From Acidimicrobiaceae bacterium (GTDB lineage Bacteria; Actinomycetota; Acidimicrobiia; Acidimicrobiales; RAAP-2): DNA of 34,472 nt. Every line of letters starts with the position of its first letter. Position 1 is the first letter of the stretch. A program made the position numbers and the translations under genes. This document shows positions 8,279-15,978 of the stretch, one piece after another. The notes under the pieces are model-generated. The model did not search any database and had not been told where the DNA came from. It was given only the letters and a program-made list of their open reading frames with translations. Location: assembly GCA_027306605.1 (NCBI GenBank), contig DAHUZK010000015.1, positions 1 through 34,472 on the forward strand. The letters are read 5' to 3'.

Positions 8279-9656
8279 ACGGATTGGCCACCAGCAGCTG
8301 ATCACGGGCCGAGGCCGCCAGTTCCGCCGCCACGTGTTGCCACCCGTCGTCGAACGCGCCCTGCCGGATGGCAGCGGCCAGCGCGGCGTCGTCGGCCATG
8401 CCGAGATGGCGCAGACGCGCGGCGTGGGCGCCGACGATGGCCGGGCCGAGGCGCAACTCGCGCTCGACCACACTCAGCGCGTTGCGGGCCACCCGCGCCT
8501 CGAAGCGCGCTCCGCCCTCGCTGCGCTCCATCACCTTGGACTCGAGGTACTCGCGCACCGCCTCGACCAGCTCCGCCGCGGTGGGCCGCCCGAACGGCGC
8601 CGGCACCGCGGTGGGCACCTCGGCGCCGGCACGACCCTCTCCCGCTTCCGTCGGGGCCTCGACCGCCGGACCCGACGCCGCCACACCGAGCAGGACGAAG
8701 AGGTCCCACTCGCTCTCGCAGACCCGCCGGCCGATGGCGGCCAACTCCACGGACCGCGTCGCCCCGCTCAAGTGCGCCGAGGCCTGGAGCGCACAGATCG
8801 TGGCCCACTTCACGGTGGCGTAGACCTGCCACCAGTGCACCCGGGCCGGAGCGACCGGCACGCCGCCGGCGGACTCGTAGGCCCTGAGGAGGTCCGCCAC
8901 AGCGCCCAGGCCGCCGACCTCGCCCGGTCCACCGAAACGCCAGGCCGGCGCGCTCAGCCAGCCGAGATCCTCGGCCGGGTCGCCGCCATGGGCCAGCTCC
9001 CAGTCGAGGACGCCACGCAGGCCCTCGGGCCCGACGAGGAGGTTGCCGAGCCGGAAGTCGCCGTGCACCGTCACCCGAGGACCGGCGGGGGGGCGGTGGC
9101 GCGTCAACCAGCGCGCTCCGAGCTCGAGAGCGGGGCGCACTTCGCCGAGCAGGTCGAGATAGGGCAGCGGGTCAGCCAGCGGGTCGCGGGCCGGCAGGCC
9201 CGGGATGGCATCGGGATCGATGGTGTGGATGGCGGCCAGGGCACGCCCGCACTGCGCGGTGAGCGCGCCGCGTGCCGCCTGCCATTCGGGGTCACGCAGG
9301 ATCTTGCGCGGGATGGTCTCGCCCTCCAGGCGCTCGACCACCAGCCACGCCGCGCCGACACCGTCGTGGTCACCGTCGCCGGAGGCCACGACCGAGGGCA
9401 CGGGCACGCCCGCCGACGCGGCGGCCGAGAGGAGGGCGCGCTCCATGCGCACCCGCTCCGCTGGTCCCGCCTTGTCGCCCCGGTCCGTCTGCACGATCAG
9501 TGGTCGGCGGCTCGTGCCGCCGCTGTCCTCGAGCTCGAGGTCGAAGGCGCTGGTGACCCGCGACGCGCCGCCCGAGAGGCGGCGCAGGTCGTGCACGGTG
9601 CCCCCGAGCGCCGCGCCGAGCGCGGCGGCCAGACCCTCGCGGCCGGACCGCGCCAT
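8253..9656 (-). CDS. Phosphotransferase (APH/ACAD10-like kinase) fused to DUF6285
   Basis: The protein is 467 aa from ATG 9656. Residues about 1-330 form an aminoglycoside-phosphotransferase-like kinase. It has the catalytic loop H198-G-D200 with N205 (HGDFRLGN) and the metal-binding D218 (VLDWE). This kind is related to the kinase domain of ACAD10/11 and to many uncharacterised actinobacterial kinases, rather than to true resistance enzymes. Residues about 365-467 match DUF6285, a helical domain usually found next to or fused with such kinases. The substrate is unknown; a hydroxyacyl or hydroxylated small molecule is a family-based guess. It begins 10 bases after the stop of the DUF7065/7064 gene, so the two are probably co-translated. 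The frame stays open upstream as a shadow of that gene. Confidence 0.85.
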   Translation of the reverse strand: MARSGREGLAAALGAALGGTVHDLRRLSGGASRVTSAFDLELEDSGGTSRRPLIVQTDRGDKAGPAERVRMERALLSAAASAGVPVPSVVASGDGDHDGVGAAWLVVERLEGETIPRKILRDPEWQAARGALTAQCGRALAAIHTIDPDAIPGLPARDPLADPLPYLDLLGEVRPALELGARWLTRHRPPAGPRVTVHGDFRLGNLLVGPEGLRGVLDWELAHGGDPAEDLGWLSAPAWRFGGPGEVGGLGAVADLLRAYESAGGVPVAPARVHWWQVYATVKWATICALQASAHLSGATRSVELAAIGRRVCESEWDLFVLLGVAASGPAVEAPTEAGEGRAGAEVPTAVPAPFGRPTAAELVEAVREYLESKVMERSEGGARFEARVARNALSVVERELRLGPAIVGAHAARLRHLGMADDAALAAAIRQGAFDDGWQHVAAELAASARDQLLVANPSYLSAPSD

Positions 9657-9666
9657 CGCCCGACGC

Positions 9667-10662
9667 CTACTCGACCGGGACGACCGGTCTCCCGCCGGCA
9701 TCGAGCTGGTGCAGGTACTCGCAGATGCCGTAGCCGGTGCGGGTCGGTCCGTCCGCGTCCTCGACGGTCCAGCGGGCCAGCCCCTCGTTGACCATCGTCC
9801 CTCCCGCCTGCCCGATGTTGGCCACGCGCAGCACGTCGCCCCGCAGCGGGAAGGTTCGACCCGACTTGTCGACGACGTCGAGGTGGACGACCCGGTGCGT
9901 GACGCCGTCGTCCTCGAGCTCGGTCCGCACCCGCCACTCCGCCACCGACACCGCCCGGGTGCCGTCCCACACCCAGCCGCGGTGCAGATCACCGGCGTCG
10001 GTGCCCAGGCGGATCCCGCCGAAGTGAAGGTCCTCGCCGATGTTGATGGAGAACCAGCGCCACATACGCGGGCCACCCCAGCGCCGCGGACCCCAGGAGC
10101 GGTCACGGTTCCCGTGCGCGCCCGCCCACTCGTGGGGCGAGCCGTCCACCGTGAGCGAACCCGTCCAACGTCCGGCCTGCTCGAGATGCCCCTTGCCCAC
10201 GGTGCCCGCGGCCGCGGCCGCCTCGGCCGACTTGGGCCCGTGCGGCTGTCCATCGGTCCCGACCGCCGGCGTGAGCGCGTCGAAGCGCACGTCGAGCGTG
10301 ACGGGTACAGGTCTCGTGGCCGCCTCCCCCGGCCCGCACGGGCGCGCCTGGACCTCACCGTCCATCGTGATGCGCCACGAGCGCAGCGCCTCGAGCATCT
10401 GGTAGCGGACGGCACCCACCTCGAGCTCGGTGTCGACCATCTCCCGCTGCTCCTTCACCGAGCGGTACTCGCCGAGCTCACCGCCGGGCAGCCACAGCGA
10501 CATGCCGACGTCCATCGTCCCCTCGTTGGGCCGGATGCCGACGCGGGTGAAGAACCCGGTGTCGCTGCCCGGGTCGTAGGCGTTGAAGTAGTAGGACTCG
10601 CTCCAGGCGGTATCGCCTTCGACGGGGTGGGCCAGGTCGTGTCGGGCATCGAGGATCGGCAT
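9667..10662 (-). CDS. DUF7065/DUF7064 two-domain protein (AttH/hydroxyneurosporene-synthase-like fold)
   Basis: The protein is 331 aa from ATG 10662. It is rich in Trp and beta strands, with the conserved HGNRDRSWGPRRWGG segment about two thirds of the way in. This motif and the opening (W-SESYYFNAYDP, then a TGFFTRVGIRPNEG stretch) mark the DUF7065 + DUF7064 pair, which is distantly related to CrtC/AttH-type lipocalin-like double barrels that bind or hydrate lipophilic molecules. The catalytic role is not established. It starts 2 bases after the SDR stop and ends 10 bases before the phosphotransferase. The three genes therefore form one tight leftward operon, which suggests they act on one lipophilic or alicyclic substrate. 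Confidence 0.78.
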   Translation of the reverse strand: MPILDARHDLAHPVEGDTAWSESYYFNAYDPGSDTGFFTRVGIRPNEGTMDVGMSLWLPGGELGEYRSVKEQREMVDTELEVGAVRYQMLEALRSWRITMDGEVQARPCGPGEAATRPVPVTLDVRFDALTPAVGTDGQPHGPKSAEAAAAAGTVGKGHLEQAGRWTGSLTVDGSPHEWAGAHGNRDRSWGPRRWGGPRMWRWFSINIGEDLHFGGIRLGTDAGDLHRGWVWDGTRAVSVAEWRVRTELEDDGVTHRVVHLDVVDKSGRTFPLRGDVLRVANIGQAGGTMVNEGLARWTVEDADGPTRTGYGICEYLHQLDAGGRPVVPVE

Positions 10663-10664
10663 GG

Positions 10665-11522
10665 CTACACCATTGTCTGTCCGGCGCTGACGTTCAAAGC
10701 CTCGCCCGTCACGCCGCTGGCGGACTCCGAGAGCAGCCAGCAGATGGCCGCCGCGATCTCCCCCGCCGGCTGCAGGCGACCGAGCGGGATCTCCCGTGCG
10801 ATGAACGCGGCGAGCCCTTCGGGGCCACCGAGCAACGTCTCGAACAGGGAGTCCTTGTTGATGAGGTCGGTGTCGACGGTGCCGGGGCAGACGGCGTTCA
10901 CGGCGATCCCCTGCGGCCCGAGCTCGATGGCCAGGGCCTGGGTCAGCAGGATCACCGCCGCCTTGGCTGCGCTGTAGGCCCCGAGCAGCGGGAAGGCGCG
11001 CTTGCCCGCCTGACTCGAGACGTTGCAGATCCGCCCGCCGCCGCCTTCGGCCACCATCCGCGAGGCACAGGCCTTGGAGACCAGCCAGGTCCCGATCACG
11101 TTGACGTCGAGGACACGGCGGAATTCCCGCTCCGGCACGTTGAGCAGCGGGCCCAGGCCGAAACCCGGGCCACTGCCCCCGGCCACGTTGGCGACCAGTG
11201 TGACGGTGCCCAAGCGATCGCTGGCCTCCGCCACGGCCGCCTCCACCTCCGCCTCGTCGGAGACGTCGGCCGTCACCGGCACCGCACGCACCCCCAGCGC
11301 CTCGATCTCGGACACCAGAGACGACAGGTCGTCGGCGCTGCCGGTCCCGTGCAACGGCGCGTCCGCGTACGCACGGGCGATGTCGAGGCACGCCACGTCG
11401 GCCCCGCCGCGGGCCAGCTCGAGGGCGGTGGCCCGCCCGATACCCCGTGGACGGGCCGCACCGGTCACCAGGGCGACCCGTCCGGCGAACGGGCGTTCGG
11501 CGGTGGGGTGTGTGAGACTCAT
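10665..11522 (-). CDS. Short-chain dehydrogenase/reductase (SDR)
   Basis: The protein is 285 aa with a classical SDR Rossmann fold. The nucleotide motif TGAARPRGIG (20-29) carries two extra residues. The structural NVAGG motif is present, and the catalytic set is N141 (DVNVIG), S169/S170 (NVSSQAG), Y183 and K187 (YSAAKAA). D47 at the end of strand 2 favours NAD(H) over NADP(H). A 15-20-residue insertion after D47 (AYADAPLHGTGSADD) resembles that of mycofactocin-dependent SDRs with non-exchangeable NAD. That would point to alcohol oxidation, but no mycofactocin genes are in view. It heads the leftward operon with the DUF7065/7064 and phosphotransferase genes. A TACGTT box lies 6 bases before the ATG. 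Confidence 0.9.
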   Translation of the reverse strand: MSLTHPTAERPFAGRVALVTGAARPRGIGRATALELARGGADVACLDIARAYADAPLHGTGSADDLSSLVSEIEALGVRAVPVTADVSDEAEVEAAVAEASDRLGTVTLVANVAGGSGPGFGLGPLLNVPEREFRRVLDVNVIGTWLVSKACASRMVAEGGGGRICNVSSQAGKRAFPLLGAYSAAKAAVILLTQALAIELGPQGIAVNAVCPGTVDTDLINKDSLFETLLGGPEGLAAFIAREIPLGRLQPAGEIAAAICWLLSESASGVTGEALNVSAGQTMV

Positions 11523-11528
11523 CGGGCA

Positions 11529-11534
11529 AACGTA
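11529..11534 (-). promoter_or_regulatory. -10-like box (TACGTT) for a possible leaderless SDR transcript
   Basis: On the minus strand TACGTT ends 6 bases before the SDR ATG at 11522. No ribosome site is present. It lies in the short divergent gap that must hold the promoters of both the SDR operon and the dehydrogenase operon. Confidence 0.35.
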
Positions 11535-11575
11535 GCGACGAACGCGGGCGGTGCGCCGCTCGAGCGGGGGTGCTG

Positions 11576-12643
11576 ATGCGGGCGGCCGTGACGAGAGGCG
11601 GGCAGATGATCGTGGGGGAGGTCCCCGACCCCGTCCCGTCGTCGGGTCACGTCGTGGTGCGCTCGCTCGCCGCCGGCATCTGCGGCTCCGACCTCCATGC
11701 GCTGGCCGACTTCGCCCACTTCACCGGCCTGATGGACTCCGTCGGCGTGCCGGCTCTCGACGCCACGGCCGACTGTGTCTTCGGGCACGAGTTCTGTGCC
11801 GAGATCGTCGAGCACGGGCCCGACACGTCGGGCACGCTTCCGGTCGGGTCACGGGTCTGCTCGGTGCCGATCGTCGTCGGGCCGACCGGCGTGGAGCAGA
11901 TCGGTTACTCGAACACGTACCCGGGCGCGCTGGCCGAGCACATGGTGCTCCAAGAGATGCTGTGCCTGCCCGTACCCGACGGACTGGCCACGGATCTCGC
12001 CGCGCTCACCGAACCCCTCGCCGTGGGCGAGCACGCCGTGGGGTTGGCCGACCTGTCACCCCGACAACCGTGTCTGGTCGTGGGCTGCGGACCGGTCGGT
12101 CTGGCGGTCATCGCCGCCCTGAAGGCCCGCGGTCACGGACCGGTGCTGGCCGCCGACTTCTCGCCGGCGCGCCGGCGCCTGGCCGAGGCCTTCGGTGCCG
12201 ACGAGGTGCTCGACCCGGCGCAGAGCTCCCCGCACGAACGCTGGCCCGACTTCGGCATCGCCCGCACCGTGATGGAGCGCGTCGGGACCGCCATGCTGGG
12301 CGGCGCCGTGCAGGACCCCGTGATCTTCGAAGCGGTCGGCGTGCCCGGCATGCTCCAGTCGCTTCTGGCCGACGCGCCACCACACAGCCGGATCGTGGTC
12401 GTGGGCGTGTGCATGCAGACCGACACCATCGAGCCCTTCGTGGCGGTGACCAAGGAGATGGAACTGCGCTTCTCCTTCGGCTACACGCCCGACGAGTTCG
12501 CAACCACTCTCGGGCGCCTGGCGACCGGCATCCCCGGAGCGGAGCTCCTGGTGACGTCCGCTGTCGACCTGGCGGGTGCACCCGGCGCCTTCGAGGACCT
12601 GCGCACGCCGGGCGAGCACGGCAAGATCCTGGTGAAACCGTGA
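11576..12643 (+). CDS. Zinc-type medium-chain dehydrogenase (MDR family)
   Basis: The protein is 355 aa from ATG 11576; GTG 11570 is an in-frame alternative. It has the GroES-like catalytic domain with zinc ligands C36 (GICGSDLH) and H71-E72 (FGHEF), followed by a Rossmann domain with VVGCGPVGLAV. The four-cysteine loop for a structural zinc is missing; the segment around VGSRVCSVPIV has only one Cys. It therefore belongs to the MDR subgroups with only catalytic zinc or none. It would oxidise an alcohol or reduce a carbonyl with NAD(P)(H). It is divergent from the SDR and followed 40 bases later by the luciferase-like monooxygenase, suggesting a shared substrate pathway. The substrate is unknown. 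Confidence 0.88.
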   Translation: MRAAVTRGGQMIVGEVPDPVPSSGHVVVRSLAAGICGSDLHALADFAHFTGLMDSVGVPALDATADCVFGHEFCAEIVEHGPDTSGTLPVGSRVCSVPIVVGPTGVEQIGYSNTYPGALAEHMVLQEMLCLPVPDGLATDLAALTEPLAVGEHAVGLADLSPRQPCLVVGCGPVGLAVIAALKARGHGPVLAADFSPARRRLAEAFGADEVLDPAQSSPHERWPDFGIARTVMERVGTAMLGGAVQDPVIFEAVGVPGMLQSLLADAPPHSRIVVVGVCMQTDTIEPFVAVTKEMELRFSFGYTPDEFATTLGRLATGIPGAELLVTSAVDLAGAPGAFEDLRTPGEHGKILVKP

Positions 12644-12683
12644 AGCCCGATGCTGGTGAGACCCCGAGGAGAGACGGAGATCG

Positions 12684-13910
12684 ATGACGACCAGAGAAGC
12701 GGACGGCCGACTGCAGTTCGGCATCTTCCTCGCCCCGTTCCATCCGGTGGGGCAGAACCCGACACTGGCACTCGAGCGTGACCTGCAGCTGATCGAGCAC
12801 CTCGACGCGCTCGGATTCGACGAAGCCTGGTTCGGCGAACATCACTCCGCCGGCTACGAGATCATCGCCTCACCGGAGGTCTTCATCGCGGCCGCCGCAC
12901 CGCGCACCAAGCGGATCCGCCTGGGTACCGGCGTGTCGTCGCTGCCGTACCACCATCCGTTCATGCTGGCCGACCGCATGGTGCTCCTCGACCACCTCAC
13001 GCGCGGCCGCGTCATGATCGGTGTGGGTCCCGGTGCGCTCCCCTCGGACGCCTTCATGATGGGCATCGACCCCGCCAAGCAGCGCGACATGATGGAGGAG
13101 GCGCTCGAAGCGATCTTGCTCCTGCTGGCCGGTGAGACGGTGACCATGCAGACGGACTGGTTCACCTTGTCGAAGGCACGGCTCCAGCTGCGGCCGTACC
13201 AGCACCCGTTCCCCGAGGTGGCCGTGGCGGCACAGGTCTCGCCGGCCGGCCCCCGGGCGGCGGGCCGCTTCGGGTGCAGCCTGCTCTCCATCGGCGCCAC
13301 GTCGGCCGGGGGCTTCGACGCGCTCGGCCTGCATTGGGACGTCATGGAGGAGCGGGCGCAGGAGTTCTCCACGACGGTCGACCGCAACCGGTGGCGGCTC
13401 GTGGGCCCGATGCACATCGCCGACTCCAAGGAGCAGGCCGTCGCCGACGTCGCCTTCGGCCTGGAGGAGTGGGTCGACTACTTCCAGCGCGTCGCCGCGT
13501 TGCCGCTGGCGCCCAACACGGAGAACTTCGAGTCGCTCGTCGACGCGCTCAATGCATCGGGCTTCGCCGTCATCGGTACGGTCGACGACGCCATCACACA
13601 GCTCGAGCGCCTGCAGGTGCAGTCCGGGGGCTTCGGGACCTTCCTGCTGATGGGGCACGAGTGGGCCGACACCGAGGCGACCCGGCACTCCTACGAGCTG
13701 ATCGCCCGCTACGTCGCGCCGCGCTTCCAGGGTTCGTCGGAGTCACTGACGGCCAGCCGCGACTGGGCGGCCGAGAACCGCCCCGAGTTCATCGGTGCCG
13801 CCGGCAACGCCGTCATGTCCGCCATCCAGAAGCACCACGAGGAGAAGGCGGGCAAGGCCGAGAAGGTGCAGGCGGCCGGTGACGCCGAGCCGGCCGCTCC
13901 CCGTGGCTGA
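12684..13910 (+). CDS. LLM-class flavin-dependent monooxygenase (bacterial luciferase-like)
   Basis: The protein is 408 aa. The TIM-barrel opening (QFGIFLAPFHP), LGFDEAWFGEHHS and the IRLGTGVSSLPYHHPFMLADRM strand-loop are typical of luciferase-like monooxygenases. GRVMIGVGPGALPSDAFMMG completes the flavin-site part. These enzymes use reduced FMN or F420 to oxygenate or oxidise organic substrates. Its sequence resembles the FMNH2-dependent alkanal-monooxygenase type more than F420-dependent glucose-6-phosphate dehydrogenases, but this call is soft. The start is supported by GAGGAG about 18 bases upstream and GGAG about 6 bases upstream. The charged C-terminal tail (about 385-408) is low-complexity. 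The stop overlaps the GTG of the epoxide hydrolase by 8 bases, so they are co-translated. Confidence 0.9.
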   Translation: MTTREADGRLQFGIFLAPFHPVGQNPTLALERDLQLIEHLDALGFDEAWFGEHHSAGYEIIASPEVFIAAAAPRTKRIRLGTGVSSLPYHHPFMLADRMVLLDHLTRGRVMIGVGPGALPSDAFMMGIDPAKQRDMMEEALEAILLLLAGETVTMQTDWFTLSKARLQLRPYQHPFPEVAVAAQVSPAGPRAAGRFGCSLLSIGATSAGGFDALGLHWDVMEERAQEFSTTVDRNRWRLVGPMHIADSKEQAVADVAFGLEEWVDYFQRVAALPLAPNTENFESLVDALNASGFAVIGTVDDAITQLERLQVQSGGFGTFLLMGHEWADTEATRHSYELIARYVAPRFQGSSESLTASRDWAAENRPEFIGAAGNAVMSAIQKHHEEKAGKAEKVQAAGDAEPAAPRG

Positions 13911-14874
13911 GGTCGCCCACGAGCAGATCCCGGCGAACGGGATCGAACTCCATGTCGCCGTCTCAGGGCCCGACGACGGAGAGCCGGTCGTCCTCTGCCA
14001 CGGCTTCCCAGAGCTGTGGTACTCGTGGCGCCACCAGCTCCGGGCACTGGGCGACGCCGGCTACCGCGTGCTCGCGCCCGACCTGCGCGGCTACGGCGGC
14101 AGCTCCAGTCCCGACCAGGTCTCGGACTACGGGTCGGACCAGCTGACCGGAGACCTGTGCGGCCTGCTCGACCACTACGGCTACGAGACCGCCGTCTTCT
14201 CCGGGCACGACTGGGGCTCCGCGCTCGTCTGGGAGCTCGGGCGGCTGCACCCCGAGCGGGTGGCCGGCATCTGCAACCTGAGCGTGCCGTACTCGCAGTC
14301 GTCGGGCCCGCCGACCGAGATCTTCAGGCACCTGTTCGGTGACCGCTTCTTCTACATGCTGTACTTCCAGGACGTGGGCCCAGCCGAGGCCGAGTTCGAC
14401 GCCGACCCGCGACGCTACGTGCGGACGATGCTCTACTCGGCGGGGGGCGAGGGCATGGCCAACCCCAATCCGGCCGCGGTGAACGCACCGGCCGAGGGGA
14501 CGAGGTTCCTCGACATCCTCACGCCACCGCCCGCCGAGTTGCCGGCATGGCTGACCGAGCACGACGTCGACGTCTACACGGAGGGCCTGACCCGCTCCGG
14601 CCTCTTCGGCCCGCTCAGCTTCTATCGCAACCTCGACGCCAATTGGGAGCGATCGAAGGAGCTACCGGCCTCGCGCTACACCATGCCGACCGCCTTCGTC
14701 ACCGGCTCGCTCGATCCGGTCAACCTCATGATGCCCGGCGCCATCGAGGAGATGGCGACGGCGCTGCCGGACTTCCGTGGCACCACCGTCGTCGACGGGG
14801 CGGGCCACTGGGTCCAACAGGAGCGGCCGGCCGAGACCAATGCCGCCCTCCTGGCCTTCCTGACGTCGCGGTGA
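13903..14874 (+). CDS. Alpha/beta hydrolase, epoxide hydrolase family
   Basis: The protein is 323 aa from GTG 13903. It has the oxyanion motif H33-G-F-P-E37, the nucleophile in GHDWGS (D103), the charge-relay acid at about D271 (SLDPVN) and H302 (GAGHWVQQERP). An Asp nucleophile with HGFPE is the signature of epoxide hydrolases and haloalkane-dehalogenase relatives. The HGxP motif favours epoxide hydrolase. It opens epoxides to diols via an alkyl-enzyme ester. The gene starts inside the last 8 bases of the monooxygenase gene, so an epoxide made by that enzyme is a natural (inferred) substrate. The frame is open further upstream only as a shadow. Confidence 0.9.
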   Translation: MAEVAHEQIPANGIELHVAVSGPDDGEPVVLCHGFPELWYSWRHQLRALGDAGYRVLAPDLRGYGGSSSPDQVSDYGSDQLTGDLCGLLDHYGYETAVFSGHDWGSALVWELGRLHPERVAGICNLSVPYSQSSGPPTEIFRHLFGDRFFYMLYFQDVGPAEAEFDADPRRYVRTMLYSAGGEGMANPNPAAVNAPAEGTRFLDILTPPPAELPAWLTEHDVDVYTEGLTRSGLFGPLSFYRNLDANWERSKELPASRYTMPTAFVTGSLDPVNLMMPGAIEEMATALPDFRGTTVVDGAGHWVQQERPAETNAALLAFLTSR

Positions 14875-14898
14875 GCCCGCTGTGGTGCTGAGCCCGGT

Positions 14899-15966
14899 AT
14901 GAACGAGGCGGCCGACCGCCCGGCGCTGCCCGCCCAGCCGGCCGGCGTGCCCTGGCCCACCGACAGGTGGCCGCAGGGCGAGCTCCCGTCCGGCGTCGCC
15001 CTGGCCCCGCTGCTCGAGGAGGTGTTCGACGACGACGGGCCGCTGGCCACGACCTTCGCCGTGCTCGTCGTGCACCGCGGACGCGTGGTGGCGGAGCGTT
15101 ATCACGGTGCCCTCGAGCACTTCGACCGGCCCCCCACGCCGGTCACGGCGGAGACGCCCCTGCTCAGCTGGTCGATGGCGAAGTCGATGCTCCACGCGGT
15201 GGTGGGCCTCCTGGTCGGCGAGGGCCGGCTGGCGCTCGACGGGCCGACCGGCGTCCCCGAATGGCAGGCCGCGGGCGATCCGCGGCGCGCCATCACCCTG
15301 CGCCATCTGCTGGCCATGCGCGACGGGCTCGACTTCTGCGAGAACTACGTGGACGACCGCGCCTCGGACGTGATCCGGATGCTCTTCGGTGACGGGCAGT
15401 CGGACATGGCGCACTTCGCAGCCGACCGGCCTCTGGCCGCGCCACCGGGCACCCGGTTCAACTACTCGTCGGGCACCTCGAACATCGTGTCGGGCATCGT
15501 GGCTCGCGCCATCGGCCCGGGCGAGGACTACGCGCGCTTCTTGCACCGGCGCCTCTTCGGTCCAATCGGCATGACGAGCGCCGATCCCGAGTTCGACGAG
15601 GCGGGCACCTGGGTGGCCTCGTCCTACGTGCGCGCCACGGCGCGCGACTACGCGCGCTTCGGGCTGCTGTACCTGCGTGACGGCGTGTGGGACGGCACGC
15701 GCCTGCTGCCCGAAGGCTGGGTCGATCATGCACGGACCTGGGTCTCGGAGGATCCCGAGGACGCCAGTCCCTACGGAGCCCACTGGTGGGGCGTGGCCGG
15801 CGACACCCGAGGGACCTTCCGTGCCGCGGGTTACGAGGGGCAGTCGATCACCGTCTGCCCGACCCTGGACCTGATCGTCGTGCGCCTGGGCAAGACACCC
15901 CTCGAGCGCGAACCCGACCTCGGCCCGTGGCGGGCCGCCGTGGTGGAGGCCTTCGCCGCCGCCTGA
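14899..15966 (+). CDS. Serine hydrolase, beta-lactamase class C / NylB-like family
   Basis: The protein is 355 aa. It carries the penicillin-binding fold motifs: S92-M-A-K95 (SxxK, in LSWSMAKSML) and Y189-S-S (NYSSGTSN) in place of the YxN motif. HLLAMRDGLDF is the family's usual linker. No signal peptide is seen, so it acts in the cytoplasm. This makes a carboxylesterase, or an amide hydrolase of the 6-aminohexanoate-dimer hydrolase (NylB) kind, more likely than an antibiotic-resistance enzyme. It follows the epoxide hydrolase by 24 bases and is probably its operon partner. The end forms a stop-codon hairpin with the convergent nitroreductase gene. Confidence 0.88.
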   Translation: MNEAADRPALPAQPAGVPWPTDRWPQGELPSGVALAPLLEEVFDDDGPLATTFAVLVVHRGRVVAERYHGALEHFDRPPTPVTAETPLLSWSMAKSMLHAVVGLLVGEGRLALDGPTGVPEWQAAGDPRRAITLRHLLAMRDGLDFCENYVDDRASDVIRMLFGDGQSDMAHFAADRPLAAPPGTRFNYSSGTSNIVSGIVARAIGPGEDYARFLHRRLFGPIGMTSADPEFDEAGTWVASSYVRATARDYARFGLLYLRDGVWDGTRLLPEGWVDHARTWVSEDPEDASPYGAHWWGVAGDTRGTFRAAGYEGQSITVCPTLDLIVVRLGKTPLEREPDLGPWRAAVVEAFAAA

Positions 15967-15978
15967 GACGGCTCAGGC
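15961..15978. terminator. Hairpin containing both stop codons of two convergent genes (candidate bidirectional terminator)
   Basis: GCCTGAG-ACGG-CTCAGGC is a perfect 7-bp inverted repeat with a 4-base loop. One arm contains the TGA of the serine hydrolase and the other the TGA of the nitroreductase. There is no T-tract, so it is not a canonical intrinsic terminator, but its symmetric position suggests a shared transcription end. Confidence 0.45.

Noticed and set aside
8253..9656. Aminoglycoside resistance kinase
   Set aside because: The kinase fold is shared, but the DUF6285 fusion and SDR/DUF7064 operon point to metabolism.
9667..11529. A single 620-residue fusion of the SDR region and the DUF7065/7064 protein
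   Set aside because: The upstream part is a shadow of the SDR gene in another frame. The real SDR has its own stop at 10665 and the second gene its own ATG at 10662.
14899..15966. Antibiotic-resistance beta-lactamase
   Set aside because: SxxK and YSS are present but there is no signal peptide and the surroundings are catabolic; an esterase or amide hydrolase fits better.
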